Source: Bacteroidales bacterium UBA3388
GTDB taxonomy: Bacteria; Bacteroidota; Bacteroidia; Bacteroidales; P3
Assembly (NCBI GenBank): GCA_002358855.1
Contig: DEPQ01000006.1
Span: 11,176-74,141, forward strand
Direction: 5' to 3'
Length of the DNA stretch: 62,966 bases
Every line of letters begins with the position of its first letter. Positions within the stretch are counted from its first letter, which is position 1. This document shows, in pieces, positions 41,852-50,978 of the stretch. The position numbers and the translations under genes were made by a program. The notes below the pieces were generated by a model that saw nothing but the letters and a program-made list of their open reading frames with translations, did no database searches and was not told the DNA's origin.

Positions 41852-42483
41852 ACATAGAAAACATAGAAGTTGTTGTATTAGCCAACGGAGAATTTCCAAT
41901 AAATCAAATACCTCTTTCGCTATTACAAAGACCTATTCCCGTTGTGTGTTGCGATGGAGCGATAGAGGCTTTGGATAAATTTGGCAAAACGCCCTTAGCA
42001 CTAATAGGAGATGGCGATTCGGTAAGCGAAGAATTGAAAAACAAATATTTAGATAGGTGGTACTTTATTGCAGATCAAGAAACAAACGATTTAACCAAAG
42101 CAATGAATTTCTGTATTGAAAAAGGATTTAAAGAAGTTGCAATACTTGGAGCGACAGGCAAAAGAGAAGACCACACATTAGCCAATATCTCACTACTTAT
42201 CGAATATTCAAAACAAGTAAACGTAAGAATGTTTACCGATTATGGAGTTTTTGTTCCAATTTCCCAAACAACAACCCTTTCTTCCTTTGCAAAACAACAA
42301 GTATCTATTTTTTCGCTTGATGCAAACAATCCCCTAACATCAAAAAACCTACGTTACCCGATAGAAAACCGTAAATTCAAATATTGGTGGGAAGCAAGCC
42401 TAAACGAAGCCATAGAAGAAAACTTTACTCTCTTTACTGAAAGTGAGGTAATTATATATCAAACCTACGAAGTCAAAAATTAA
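41827..42483 (+). CDS. Thiamine diphosphokinase
   Basis: The enzyme transfers pyrophosphate from ATP to thiamine. The 218-residue protein has VCCDGAIEAL, ALIGDGDSVSEELK, and ADQETNDLTKAMNFCIEKG (the T-D-x-x-K/D-T-K-like motif) followed by ILGATGKREDHTLANISLL, the diagnostic G-A-x-G-x-R-x-D-H. It starts inside the PnuC-family gene and is the last gene of the run that began at 37823. The last residues form beta strands as usual. Confidence 0.93.
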   Translation: MEKTINTLNIENIEVVVLANGEFPINQIPLSLLQRPIPVVCCDGAIEALDKFGKTPLALIGDGDSVSEELKNKYLDRWYFIADQETNDLTKAMNFCIEKGFKEVAILGATGKREDHTLANISLLIEYSKQVNVRMFTDYGVFVPISQTTTLSSFAKQQVSIFSLDANNPLTSKNLRYPIENRKFKYWWEASLNEAIEENFTLFTESEVIIYQTYEVKN

Positions 42484-42509
42484 GCTTTTTTTTTCTTTGT
42501 TTTTTTTGA

Positions 42510-42530
42510 AAAAATCAAAGAAATATTTTT
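42510..42530 (-). repeat. Variant of the recurrent intergenic ATATTTCTTTGATTT element, minus strand
   Basis: The minus strand reads AAAAATATTTCTTTGATTTTT here, sharing the core of the family and differing at its 3' end. It lies upstream of the secreted-protein gene. Confidence 0.6.
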
Positions 42531-42549
42531 TTAATTCAAAGAAAAAAAA

Positions 42550-42557
42550 TATTTTTG
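42550..42557 (+). promoter_or_regulatory. -7 promoter element (TATTTTTG) upstream of the secreted-protein pair
   Basis: This octamer matches TAnnTTTG. It would give a transcript with a leader of about 160 nt before the ATG at 42725, holding a 16-codon ORF and a 10-bp hairpin. Confidence 0.5.
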
Positions 42558-42633
42558 CAAAGAAAAATTTTTGCTAATCATTATGAGCATTATCTATATC
42601 CAAATTCTTGGAAAAAATAACTTCATAGTATAA

Positions 42634-42666
42634 GGAGGTTTGTTTAGTCTGATTGTACAAACCTCC
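42634..42666 (+). other. 10-bp leader hairpin with embedded SD-like sequence
   Basis: GGAGGTTTGT (42634-42643) pairs with ACAAACCTCC (42657-42666) around a 13-nt loop. There is no T-run, so it is not a typical terminator. The 5' arm follows the TAA of a 16-codon ORF (42583-42633) directly. A role in leader-RNA folding is possible but unproven. Confidence 0.55.
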
Positions 42667-42724
42667 GAAAAATAACTGCAAACAACATTCCGTAATTATT
42701 TTAATAAATAAAATTTTTAGAACT

Positions 42725-44113
42725 ATGGAGAGAATACATAGAAAAATATGTTACATTTTTATTGTAACAATGCTTTTGAGTAATATTTTGCAATCTCAAA
42801 CCTGGACAAATCATCATAGTATGATTGCTTATACGGGATTTGGCACAGATGCAACAGCTCAAAAAATAAAAGTCTTTAATCAAGATACCCTAATAGGAAT
42901 AACAAAAAAAGCAGGAGTAGAACATTATGGATTTTCAATGTTTCAAAATGGAAATAATACTGAATACATAGCTTTATTAGATTCTACTGATATTGTTATT
43001 TCTGATTTTACATTATTAGGAGATACTGCTTATTTTTGTGGTAAAAGATTAACATCTCAAAACACTTACATTGGTGTAATAGGTCGTTTTAGCGTGAGAG
43101 ATTTTGTTAATACTACAACTCTTAATTGTCAAATAACAGATATTAATAACACGGAGCATTTAATAGGATTAGTAGCTTTTTATAAACCTAGTTCAAATTT
43201 AGTTCATTTAATAGCGATAGGAAACGATAATATTTTGTCCTCAAATCCTGGACGAATAGTATATATCGATTTTCAAAATAATTCAAATTCCATTTCATCT
43301 TATTTGGTGTTTTTTACCCAACAATTAACTATTGGAAAGGAAATAATGCAGGATATATGTTTGAGTAATCATTATATTTCAGTAGTAAGTCTTGTCTATC
43401 CAAGCAGTACTTATATTATTAGGACATTTGAAAGATCTAATCCAAATACTATGCTTTCAAGTAATGTGTTCGCATTTTCAAATAACGTGTATTTTAATGT
43501 TGCAAGTGACCCTTTTATGTTTCCAATACACATTACCTCCTTTGCAGGTGACAAATTAGCTATATGCCTTTCAGCAACAGATGGACAAAACTTTTTTACA
43601 ATGGTAAATTTTGGCTCGTCTAATTCACCTAATATAGCATACACTCAAACTATTCCTCATAATGATAAAGCAAATAGCCCTTTAGAAATGGACTATTCAC
43701 AAGAAATGGGGAAAATCCTAATTTTAAACGAATATGATTTTAGATGGCAAGGAGCGAATCATTCATTATGTTATATCGATCCAACGTTAAATACTCCGTA
43801 CACAACAATTGAAGATTCTTTGACAAGTGTGAATCAATTAAATCATTTTTGCATTTTACCACATAAAAAATATGCAGTTGTAGGTGTTAGATCTACAAGT
43901 CAAATGTTAGCTCCGCATTTATATGCTATTAAAGAAATAGCGTCAGGTTCAACAAACTGCATTGATGAAAATTCAATAACTATTGGTAATTTGAATTTGC
44001 CAAATGGTAATTCAGTATCTAATTTACTACCTAATCCTTATACAAATTTAAATTGGAGTAGTATATCTACAACTTCCTATTTAAATGGTATAAATGCAAG
44101 TTGTGCAGATTAG
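42725..44113 (+). CDS. Secreted protein of unknown function
   Basis: The 462-residue protein has a signal peptide (MERIHRKICYIFIVTMLLSN, mature part after QSQ). The frame extends upstream to 42653, but those residues run through the leader hairpin, so ATG 42725 is chosen. The mature part is rich in Asn, Ser and Thr with many short beta-strand-like patterns, such as DTLIGITKKAGVEHYGFSMF and GDTAYFCGKRLTSQ. No domain is recognised and no T9SS tail is present at the end (NGINASCAD). The next gene, 26 bp later, does carry a T9SS tail, so the two may form a surface pair. Confidence 0.7.
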   Translation: MERIHRKICYIFIVTMLLSNILQSQTWTNHHSMIAYTGFGTDATAQKIKVFNQDTLIGITKKAGVEHYGFSMFQNGNNTEYIALLDSTDIVISDFTLLGDTAYFCGKRLTSQNTYIGVIGRFSVRDFVNTTTLNCQITDINNTEHLIGLVAFYKPSSNLVHLIAIGNDNILSSNPGRIVYIDFQNNSNSISSYLVFFTQQLTIGKEIMQDICLSNHYISVVSLVYPSSTYIIRTFERSNPNTMLSSNVFAFSNNVYFNVASDPFMFPIHITSFAGDKLAICLSATDGQNFFTMVNFGSSNSPNIAYTQTIPHNDKANSPLEMDYSQEMGKILILNEYDFRWQGANHSLCYIDPTLNTPYTTIEDSLTSVNQLNHFCILPHKKYAVVGVRSTSQMLAPHLYAIKEIASGSTNCIDENSITIGNLNLPNGNSVSNLLPNPYTNLNWSSISTTSYLNGINASCAD

Positions 44114-44139
44114 TTAATAATAATTAAACATTTTAAGTT

Positions 44140-45240
44140 ATGAAACAAATAGTAAAAAAATTAAGTTTAGTGTTTTTAATTGCTATTTTGCAAGTGTCTT
44201 TTGTTGTAAAAGCACAAATTGATACCGCTTTTTTGCAAAATGAATATACATCGCAGTACATATTTCCTCCAATGCTTGACCCTATTGGCTATCCAAGTAG
44301 AGAAATTCCTAATGCTTTAGACGGAAATATTGTGACAACTACTACATTTCAGCTTATGTATGATGTAAATTATAATGGTGTTGTTAAAATAGCACAGCGT
44401 TATGAAGTTCAAGAAGGGGATAGTGTTTCTTTAATGGGAACTGCGTTTTTGATTTCTGCATGGCATCAAGAGGGCTATAATACAATTAAGGTTGGTGTAT
44501 GGGATAAGAATTTAACAACAGAAATTTACGCTAAAGAATACATAATATCAGCAGAAAATTTTAATGATGTATTTTATGGACAAGTGGATTTAGACCCCTG
44601 GATTGAATGTATATTTGATGATACTTTAACTTTATATGAAGATTACTATATTTCATTAGAATCTTATTCGGCAATTTATACTCCTGGATTAAATCCTCAA
44701 ATACCACCATTAATATTAGAAGAATATTGTGTTACAAATGAAAGATTCGCAAATGGATATTGTGCACCGTATGGTATAAATACAAAATATAAACCATACG
44801 TTCAGTTTGAGGATAGTAGATCTTGGATTTACGTTGATGATGTGCAATGGGGAAATAATAATAGTACATACGATGCTTTAGCATCTCCTATTGTATGTGC
44901 AGATTATTATGAAGTATGCGATACGGTGGTTTGTTTGCCTTGGGGATATTGTGCTATAAAGGTTGCAGAGGATACAACAACAAGCGGTTTGACTTCTGTT
45001 TTTCTTTCAGAAGAGAGCGTAGAGCTCTATCCTAATCCTGTAAGAGATGAGTTGAGTATTTCTTGTGATTACAATATTTTAGAGATAGAGGTGTTTGATG
45101 CCTTGAATCGTTTGATTGAAAGAAAGAATACGAACTCTAAGACAATGCAAATAGATGTTTCGCAATACAAATCAGGAACATATATCCTTAGAATCAAGAC
45201 TGAAAAAGGAAAGATTGATAAGAAATTTATCGTAAACTAA
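44140..45240 (+). CDS. Secreted protein with T9SS sorting tail
   Basis: The 366-residue protein has a signal peptide (residues 1-26, ending VKAQ). The central part (about 30-280) is beta-rich with no recognised domain and a few cysteines (EYCVTNERFANGYCAPYG, CADYYEVCDTVVCLPWGYC). The C-terminal 75 residues form a Por secretion tail: VELYPNPVRDELSIS, LEIEVFDALNRLIE and a closing SGTYILRIKTEKGKIDKKFIV. Export by the type IX system is therefore expected. It probably shares a transcript with the upstream secreted protein. Confidence 0.85.
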   Translation: MKQIVKKLSLVFLIAILQVSFVVKAQIDTAFLQNEYTSQYIFPPMLDPIGYPSREIPNALDGNIVTTTTFQLMYDVNYNGVVKIAQRYEVQEGDSVSLMGTAFLISAWHQEGYNTIKVGVWDKNLTTEIYAKEYIISAENFNDVFYGQVDLDPWIECIFDDTLTLYEDYYISLESYSAIYTPGLNPQIPPLILEEYCVTNERFANGYCAPYGINTKYKPYVQFEDSRSWIYVDDVQWGNNNSTYDALASPIVCADYYEVCDTVVCLPWGYCAIKVAEDTTTSGLTSVFLSEESVELYPNPVRDELSISCDYNILEIEVFDALNRLIERKNTNSKTMQIDVSQYKSGTYILRIKTEKGKIDKKFIVN

Positions 45241-45247
45241 CAAAAAG

Positions 45248-45279
45248 AAAAAAGCAACCTTGTTTGGTTGCTTTTTTTT
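45248..45279. terminator. Terminator between convergent genes
   Basis: A left arm AAAAAAGCAACC pairs with GGTTGCTTTTTT around TTGTTT, with a further T-run. The A-rich left side lets it work for the minus-strand YitT gene as well. Confidence 0.9.
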
Positions 45280-45284
45280 ATTGA

Positions 45285-46253
45285 TTAAATTTTTCTTCTT
45301 TGTTTGCTTTTCTTGCTCATCCAAAGACCGTAAACTTCGCTTACATTACCTGCTGTAACGAAAGCATCAATTTTTTCTTCATCTATTAGTTTCATCAATC
45401 TTGTAAACTCATCTTTGTTAAGCAATACTTCAATTTCTATTTTCTTTTCTTGACTATATCCACCTATTACTTCATATAGAGTAACACCTCTTACTAAATC
45501 GTTTACGATAAATTCTCTTAGTCGTTCGTGTTGAGAAGAAATGATACAAACTCTTTTTTTGTTGTTCAATCCGGCAGTGAAATAATCAATTACTAAGCCG
45601 TTTATCCAAGTTCCAATCAAGCCTATGACTACCATGTGAAAAGGATTGATTGCAAAAGCAGTACAACAAATTATTGCACCTGCAACTGACACCGATGCTC
45701 CTATGTCAAAATGTAAGTATTTATTAACAATCTTTGCTAAAATATCAAGTCCACCTGTTGAAGCATTGATACGGAAAAGCACTGTTTGAGCTGCACTTAA
45801 TAAAAGTACGAAACAGCAAAGGTCAAACCAAATATCGCCCATTATTGAGGGGATTGCACCACCTTCTCTTATGAAGTTTTCGTATGGAAAGTAAGTTTCC
45901 AAAACGCTAATCATTGGTCCGAGAATCAAAGCTGTGTAAACGGTTTTCAAACCAAACTCTTTACCGATAAGGAAGTAGGCTAAAATCAACAGGATTGCGT
46001 TAATTACAAAAATAACTGTTGAAACAGGTAAAGGCATTCCAAATAATTGTTCAGAAACTCCACTTATCACAATTGATAAACCTGAGATTGTTCCAATAAT
46101 CAATTTACTTGGAACCAAAAAGTAGTAAACTGCACAAGCAGTTACCATCATACCGAGTGTCATTATTAGCAATTCTATCCAAAACTTAGAAGTTTTTAGA
46201 ATACTACCAACACTCTTCAATGTTGTTGTAAAACCTTGTTTTGTTGTTGTCAT
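45285..46253 (-). CDS. YitT-family membrane protein (DUF161 with DUF2179)
   Basis: The 322-residue protein has five or six membrane segments in its first 230 residues, including FWIELLIMTLGMMVTACAVYYFLVP, FRINASTGGLDILAKIVNKY and HMVVIGLIGTWINGLVIDY, which are YitT family features. The last 85 residues (KRVCIISSQHERLREFIVNDLVRGVTLYEVIGGYS onward) are the DUF2179 cytoplasmic domain. Function is not established. A minus-strand TACTTTTG element is at 46276-46283. Confidence 0.9.
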   Translation of the reverse strand: MTTTKQGFTTTLKSVGSILKTSKFWIELLIMTLGMMVTACAVYYFLVPSKLIIGTISGLSIVISGVSEQLFGMPLPVSTVIFVINAILLILAYFLIGKEFGLKTVYTALILGPMISVLETYFPYENFIREGGAIPSIMGDIWFDLCCFVLLLSAAQTVLFRINASTGGLDILAKIVNKYLHFDIGASVSVAGAIICCTAFAINPFHMVVIGLIGTWINGLVIDYFTAGLNNKKRVCIISSQHERLREFIVNDLVRGVTLYEVIGGYSQEKKIEIEVLLNKDEFTRLMKLIDEEKIDAFVTAGNVSEVYGLWMSKKSKQRRKI

Positions 46254-46275
46254 AAAATCTTAAAATTTCTCTTTG

Positions 46276-46283
46276 CAAAAGTA
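46276..46283 (-). promoter_or_regulatory. -7 promoter element (TACTTTTG) for the YitT gene
   Basis: This minus-strand match to TAnnTTTG lies 23 nt before the start codon at 46253. Upstream on the same strand (to about 46318) is a variant of the recurrent 17-mer element. Confidence 0.55.
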
Positions 46284-46357
46284 CGAATATTTCTTTGTTT
46301 TAAGAAAATAACTCAAAGAAATAATTCAAAAAAACAAAGAAAAAAAATTTTTTTTCT

Positions 46358-46365
46358 TAGATTTG
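46358..46365 (+). promoter_or_regulatory. -7 promoter element (TAGATTTG) for trmH
   Basis: This octamer matches TAnnTTTG. It implies transcription start near 46372, so the start codon of trmH must be downstream, which supports ATG 46396 (or 46375) over the TTG at 46363. Confidence 0.55.
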
Positions 46366-46395
46366 CAAAACCGAATGTTTAAATCATTTTTTGTA

Positions 46396-47103
46396 ATGAA
46401 TTATTTAGAAAAATTAACCTTTGAACAAAAACAAATATACTACAAAGAACTTTGTGAAATGATTTCTCCCGAAAGAGTTTCTCTTTTTGAGAAAGTAATA
46501 GAGGAAAGAACCGATATGCAATGTGTGGTAGTTGAAAATATATATCAATCACAAAATGCTTCTGCTGTGCTAAGAACTTGCGATTGTGTAGGCATTCAGC
46601 AAGTGCATGTAATAGAAAATAACAATACTTATCAGATAAATCCCGATGTTGCTTTGGGTTCAAGTCAATGGATAGACCTTCATCGCTACAATCGTAAGGA
46701 AAACAATACTCTTGATTGCATAAATAAACTCAAATCTCAGGGTTATAAAATTGTTGCAACCCTTCCTCATGAAAAAGATGTGTATTTGCCCGATTTAGAT
46801 GTGAATCAAAAGATGGCAATAGTCTTTGGCAATGAGGTAGAGGGACTTTCTTCGGATTTAATAGAGAATGCGGATATTTATATGAAGATTCCGATGTATG
46901 GATTTACCGAAAGTTTCAATATTTCTGTTTCTGCTGCAATTTGTATGTACACATTGACAGACAGATTAAGAAAAAGCGGTGTGGATTATCACCTTTCTGC
47001 CGACAGACGAATAGAAACGCTTATCAAATGGGCAAAACGCACTATTAGACGAAGCGATATGATAGAAAAAGAACTAATGAAACGTTTATTTTCAATACAA
47101 TAA
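46396..47103 (+). CDS. trmH: SpoU/TrmH-family tRNA (guanosine-2'-O-)-methyltransferase
   Basis: The 235-residue SPOUT methyltransferase has motif 1 VVVENIYQSQNASAVLRTCDCVGIQQVHVIE (N...R typical), motif 2 MAIVFGNEVEGLSSDLIENADIYMKIPM and motif 3 SFNISVSAAICMYTLTDRL, the three SpoU motifs. The tail SADRRIETLIKWAKRTIRRSDMIEKEL resembles the C-terminal extension of TrmH, which modifies G18 of tRNA. Start 46396 (MNYLEK) is chosen because the promoter element overlaps the more upstream possible starts. It overlaps tex by one base. Confidence 0.88.
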   Translation: MNYLEKLTFEQKQIYYKELCEMISPERVSLFEKVIEERTDMQCVVVENIYQSQNASAVLRTCDCVGIQQVHVIENNNTYQINPDVALGSSQWIDLHRYNRKENNTLDCINKLKSQGYKIVATLPHEKDVYLPDLDVNQKMAIVFGNEVEGLSSDLIENADIYMKIPMYGFTESFNISVSAAICMYTLTDRLRKSGVDYHLSADRRIETLIKWAKRTIRRSDMIEKELMKRLFSIQ

Positions 47104-49190
47104 TGCAGGAATATATTAAATACGTTTCAGAAAAATTGATGTTGAACGCAACAGATGTTGAAAACACAATCAAACTCATAGAAGATGGTTGTACGGTTGC
47201 GTTTATGGCAAGATATAGAAAAGAATTAACAGGAGGTTTAGATGAAGTAATAATCAATTCCATTGTAAATACTCTTAAAAAGGCTAAAACTTTTTTTGCT
47301 CGTAAAGAGGTAATTCTTAGCAGTATAGAAAGCCAAGGTTTATTGACCGAAGAATTAAAAGAAAAGATAGAAGCGATAGATGATATTACAGAGTTAGAGG
47401 ATTTTTACTTACCATACAAACCTAAAAGGCGTACAAGAGCAACAATAGCCAAAGAAAAAGGGTTAGAACCTCTTGCTTGGGCTATCATTGGTGAGAGAAA
47501 TATTTCTCTTGCCAACTTTATAGATAACGAATTGCAAGGAGCAAGAGATATTGTTGCAGAATGGGTAAGCGAAAATCCTATTTCACGTCAAAAGATGCGT
47601 AATTATTTCAAGCGAAATGCTGTAATAAAAACCTCAAAAGCAAAAGGATACAAAGAAAACTCTAAATATGAAGAATTACTTGGCATAAATCAACTCGCAT
47701 ACACAGCTCCAAGTCATAGAATCTTAGCTCTTTTCAGAGCAGAAGCAGAAGGAGAGTTGAAAGTCTCTTTTTCGCCACAGGAAGATTATTATGCAATAGA
47801 ATATCTCATAAAAGGGTTCATAAAAAGAGATAATTCTACAAGTCAGCAGAAGTTATACGCTTGCGAAGATGCTTATAAAAGACTTTTAGCCCCTTCAATA
47901 GAAAATGAATTTAGGGCTTTACTAAAAGAAAAGGCTGATGAAAAGGCAATATATGTTTTTTCAAAAAATTTGCGTCAGCTTTTAATGGCGGCACCTCTTG
48001 GAGAAAAAAGAGTATTGGCAATAGATCCTGGTGTAAGAACAGGTTGTAAGGTGGCATGTCTAAATGCTAATGGAAGATTGCTTTGTCATGATGTTATTTT
48101 TCCACAAACTAATGCTGCGGAATCAATTCGCATATTAACCTATTTTGTAAAAACTTATGATATTGAAGCAATTGCAATAGGAAATGGCACATTCTCAAAA
48201 GAAACAGAGGAATTTGTCAGAAGCATTGACTTTGGAAAAGAAATAATCATAAGTATTGTCAATGAAAATGGAGCGTCTGTTTATTCTGCTTCTGAGGTTG
48301 CAAGAGAGGAATTAGGCGATTATGATATTACAGTAAGAGGTGCGGTTAGCATAGGAAGAAGATTGCAAGATCCATTAGCGGAATTGGTGAAGATTGAGCC
48401 GAAATCCATTGGTGTAGGGCAGTATCAACACGATGTAAACCAAAGTCTTTTACAAGAAAGCTTGCATCAGAGTGTTGAGAGTTGCGTAAATCAAGTAGGA
48501 GTAGAACTTAATACAGCAAGTACGCAGTTGCTATCATACGTTTCAGGCATCGGCCCTTCACTTGCAAAGAATATAGTTGATTATCGTAACGAACACGGAG
48601 CATTTTCTTCAAGAAAAGAATTATTGAAAGTAAAACGTTTTGGTGAAAAAGCGTTTGAACAATCAGCAGGCTTTCTTCGCATACGTCAAGGAGAGAACCC
48701 TTTGGATAATACTGCGGTTCACCCTGAAAGATATGGAGTTGTGGAGCAGATGGCTAAGGATGCAGGTTGCAGTGTTAAAGAGTTGATAAATGATTCTTCA
48801 AAAAGAGTAGATTTAAATTTATATAAATATGTGGAGGGCAATTGTGGATTACATACATTGATAGATATATTCAATGAATTGGAAAAACCATCAAGAGATA
48901 TTCGTACTAAATTTGAAGAAGTATCGTTAAATAAAGGAATAAATAAGTTAGAACAAATACAAAATGAACAAATCTTAGAAGGGATTATTACAAATATTAC
49001 TGCTTTTGGAGCTTTTGTTGATTTAGGTGTACATGTTAGCGGATTGATTCATAGAAGTGAAATCGCAGATGAGTTTTTTGGAGAAGTAAGTGATGTGTTG
49101 TCAATCAATCAAAGAGTGGTAGTAAGAGTTATTTCTCTTGATTATGAAAGGAAACGTATAGGATTGAGTTTGAAATTAAACCAAGATTAA
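47103..49190 (+). CDS. tex: Tex-type transcription accessory protein with S1 domain
   Basis: The 695-residue protein has the Tex order of domains: N-terminal helical part with DITELEDFYLPYKPKRRTRATIAKEKGLEPLA (residues 91-123), a YqgF/RNase H-like domain (RVLAIDPGVRTGCKVACLN), two helix-hairpin-helix units (VSGIGPSLAKNIVDYR and LLKVKRFGEKAFEQSAGFLRI) and a C-terminal S1 RNA-binding domain (ILEGIITNITAFGAFVDLGVHVSGLIH). Tex binds RNA and influences transcription. Slightly short of the E. coli form but complete. Confidence 0.95.
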   Translation: MQEYIKYVSEKLMLNATDVENTIKLIEDGCTVAFMARYRKELTGGLDEVIINSIVNTLKKAKTFFARKEVILSSIESQGLLTEELKEKIEAIDDITELEDFYLPYKPKRRTRATIAKEKGLEPLAWAIIGERNISLANFIDNELQGARDIVAEWVSENPISRQKMRNYFKRNAVIKTSKAKGYKENSKYEELLGINQLAYTAPSHRILALFRAEAEGELKVSFSPQEDYYAIEYLIKGFIKRDNSTSQQKLYACEDAYKRLLAPSIENEFRALLKEKADEKAIYVFSKNLRQLLMAAPLGEKRVLAIDPGVRTGCKVACLNANGRLLCHDVIFPQTNAAESIRILTYFVKTYDIEAIAIGNGTFSKETEEFVRSIDFGKEIIISIVNENGASVYSASEVAREELGDYDITVRGAVSIGRRLQDPLAELVKIEPKSIGVGQYQHDVNQSLLQESLHQSVESCVNQVGVELNTASTQLLSYVSGIGPSLAKNIVDYRNEHGAFSSRKELLKVKRFGEKAFEQSAGFLRIRQGENPLDNTAVHPERYGVVEQMAKDAGCSVKELINDSSKRVDLNLYKYVEGNCGLHTLIDIFNELEKPSRDIRTKFEEVSLNKGINKLEQIQNEQILEGIITNITAFGAFVDLGVHVSGLIHRSEIADEFFGEVSDVLSINQRVVVRVISLDYERKRIGLSLKLNQD

Positions 49191-49192
49191 AT

Positions 49193-49909
49193 ATGAATTG
49201 TAGAAAATTGATTTTAATTATAGTTTTATGCTTATCAAGCGTTGTTTGCTCTGCACAAATGTTGAAAGCATACACCGTAGTCGGCTTAAACGCTTCGCAA
49301 ATAGACGGAGATGAAGTCTATGGGTATGAAAAATTTTCTCCACAGGCAGGTTTAGGAATCATAATGCCTTTTAATATGAGAAAACCTAATGAAGGCTGGC
49401 AGTTAAGTGCTGAATTACTTTACTCACAGAAAGGAGCAAAGGAAAAACTTGACCCTTTCCGTTACAATACCTCTCTTCACTATGTAGATATTCCTCTTTT
49501 AGTGCATTTTGTTGATGTAAAAGGAGGTTGGACCTTTGGATTAGGATGGCAATATGGTCGTTTGTTCAAGATAAAAGAAGATTGGGGATTGCCAGATACT
49601 ATTATAAATTCTTTTGAGCGTCCTGTTGATAGCGTTTTGCCTGCTTTCAAACGCAATGATTTTAGTGTAGTTGCCGATATCCGCTTTACAATTTGGGAAA
49701 AAATTAAATTCTCGTTTCGATATCAATATTCGCTTGTGCCAATTAGAGAAGATGTGTGGTTTTACAATGGTTACCCTGCGGGAACTAATGGATTCAAATC
49801 ATGGTCGCGTGATTTTAGAAACAATTATATGAGTTTTAGAATCATTTATATGATAAACGAACGTAGTAGCAAAGAATTGGATAGAAATATTAACAGAACA
49901 TCTTATTAA
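49193..49909 (+). CDS. Outer-membrane beta-barrel protein (PorT-like family)
   Basis: The 238-residue protein has a signal peptide (ending VCSAQ, residue 21) followed by alternating strands such as KAYTVVGLNASQIDGD, PQAGLGIIMPFN, WQLSAELLYSQKG, SLHYVDIPLLVHF and KFSFRYQYSLVPI. This is the layout of the small outer-membrane barrel family to which PorT belongs, with Y-x-x-I-P near residue 104. It might take part in type IX secretion, but the family is broad and a direct PorT claim is not made. The gene lies 2 bp after tex and 8 bp before coaD. Confidence 0.78.
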   Translation: MNCRKLILIIVLCLSSVVCSAQMLKAYTVVGLNASQIDGDEVYGYEKFSPQAGLGIIMPFNMRKPNEGWQLSAELLYSQKGAKEKLDPFRYNTSLHYVDIPLLVHFVDVKGGWTFGLGWQYGRLFKIKEDWGLPDTIINSFERPVDSVLPAFKRNDFSVVADIRFTIWEKIKFSFRYQYSLVPIREDVWFYNGYPAGTNGFKSWSRDFRNNYMSFRIIYMINERSSKELDRNINRTSY

Positions 49910-49917
49910 AACTTTAT

Positions 49918-50400
49918 ATGAAAGAAAGGATAGCCTTATTCCCCGGAAGTTTTGACCCGATTACAAAAGGACATGAGTCAGTTGTCCTTCGTGCTTTGCC
50001 GATGTTTGATAGAATTGTTATTGCAATCGGAAGCAATAACGCTAAAAATTCAGTTTTTTCCTTAGAAAAACGTATTGAATGGATAAGAAAAACTTTTGAG
50101 GGTTATGATAATATTGAAATATCTACCTTTAATAGTTTAACAATTGATTATTGTAAACAAATAGGAGCAAAGTATATTTTAAGAGGTCTTAGAAATTCAG
50201 TAGATTTTCAGTACGAAAGAAATATTGCTCGCATAAATCAAGAATTAGATAGTGAAATAGAAACAATATTTCTTTTAACCAAACCAGACGATGCTGCAAT
50301 TAGTTCGTCTTTGGTAAGAGAAATTTTAAGTTTCAACGGAGATGTTTCTAAATTTGTTCCTGAAAAAATAGTAATAACTTCAAATGATTTGCAAAAATGA
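49918..50400 (+). CDS. coaD: Pantetheine-phosphate adenylyltransferase
   Basis: CoaD makes dephospho-CoA from 4'-phosphopantetheine and ATP. The 160-residue protein has the nucleotidyltransferase motif ALFPGSFDPITKGHESVV (T/H-x-G-H form), YILRGLRNSVDFQYERNIARINQEL and the closing ISSSLVREI. It overlaps the flavin reductase gene by 4 bp. All family-typical segments are present. Confidence 0.97.
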   Translation: MKERIALFPGSFDPITKGHESVVLRALPMFDRIVIAIGSNNAKNSVFSLEKRIEWIRKTFEGYDNIEISTFNSLTIDYCKQIGAKYILRGLRNSVDFQYERNIARINQELDSEIETIFLLTKPDDAAISSSLVREILSFNGDVSKFVPEKIVITSNDLQK

Positions 50401-50969
50401 GTAGAGTAAGTTTTAAACCAGGTACAATGATTTATCCTTTGCCTGCTTTAATGGTTAGTTGTGGTCAATCACCTGAAGAATATAATATTGCAACTGTTGC
50501 TTGGACAGGAACAATTTGTACAGACCCTCCAATGTGTTATATAAGCCTTAGAAAATCTCGCCATTCCCATGCAATTATTTCTCGTACAAAAGAATTTGTG
50601 CTTAATCTTACAACAGAAAAACTTGCTAAACAAACAGATTGGTGTGGTGTTAAGTCAGGAAAAACTATCAATAAGTTCAAAGAAATGAAACTTACTGCGG
50701 TTAAGGCTCCTAATGTGGCGGCTCCGATGATTGATGAAAGCCCTTTGTGTATTGAATGTAAGGTTGTGGAAATTAAAGAACTCGGTTCGCACGATATGTT
50801 TATTGCAAATGTTGTTGGAGTACACGCTGATGAAAAGTATATAAATAAAGAAAGCGGATTGTTTGATCTTCAATCCGCTAAACTTATGACTTATTCTCAT
50901 GGTAAGTATTATTCCATCGGAGAACAATTAGGTTTCTTTGGCTTTTCTGTTCAAAAAAAGAAGAAATAA
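50397..50969 (+). CDS. Flavin reductase-like (FMN-binding split-barrel) protein
   Basis: The 190-residue protein is a split-barrel flavoprotein: PGTMIYPLPALMVSCG, YNIATVAWTGTICTDPPMCYISLRKSRHSHAII, EFVLNLTTEKLAKQTDWCGVKSGKTINKF and CIECKVVEIKELGSHDMFIANVVGVHADE are characteristic of the flavin reductase family. A partner oxygenase is not seen nearby. It is coupled to coaD, which may simply reflect joint transcription. Confidence 0.92.
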   Translation: MSRVSFKPGTMIYPLPALMVSCGQSPEEYNIATVAWTGTICTDPPMCYISLRKSRHSHAIISRTKEFVLNLTTEKLAKQTDWCGVKSGKTINKFKEMKLTAVKAPNVAAPMIDESPLCIECKVVEIKELGSHDMFIANVVGVHADEKYINKESGLFDLQSAKLMTYSHGKYYSIGEQLGFFGFSVQKKKK

Positions 50970-50978
50970 AGCCTTTGC

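Noticed and set aside
46363..46395. Upstream extension of trmH from the TTG at 46363
   Set aside because: The promoter -7 element covers this codon, so the extension would not be transcribed.
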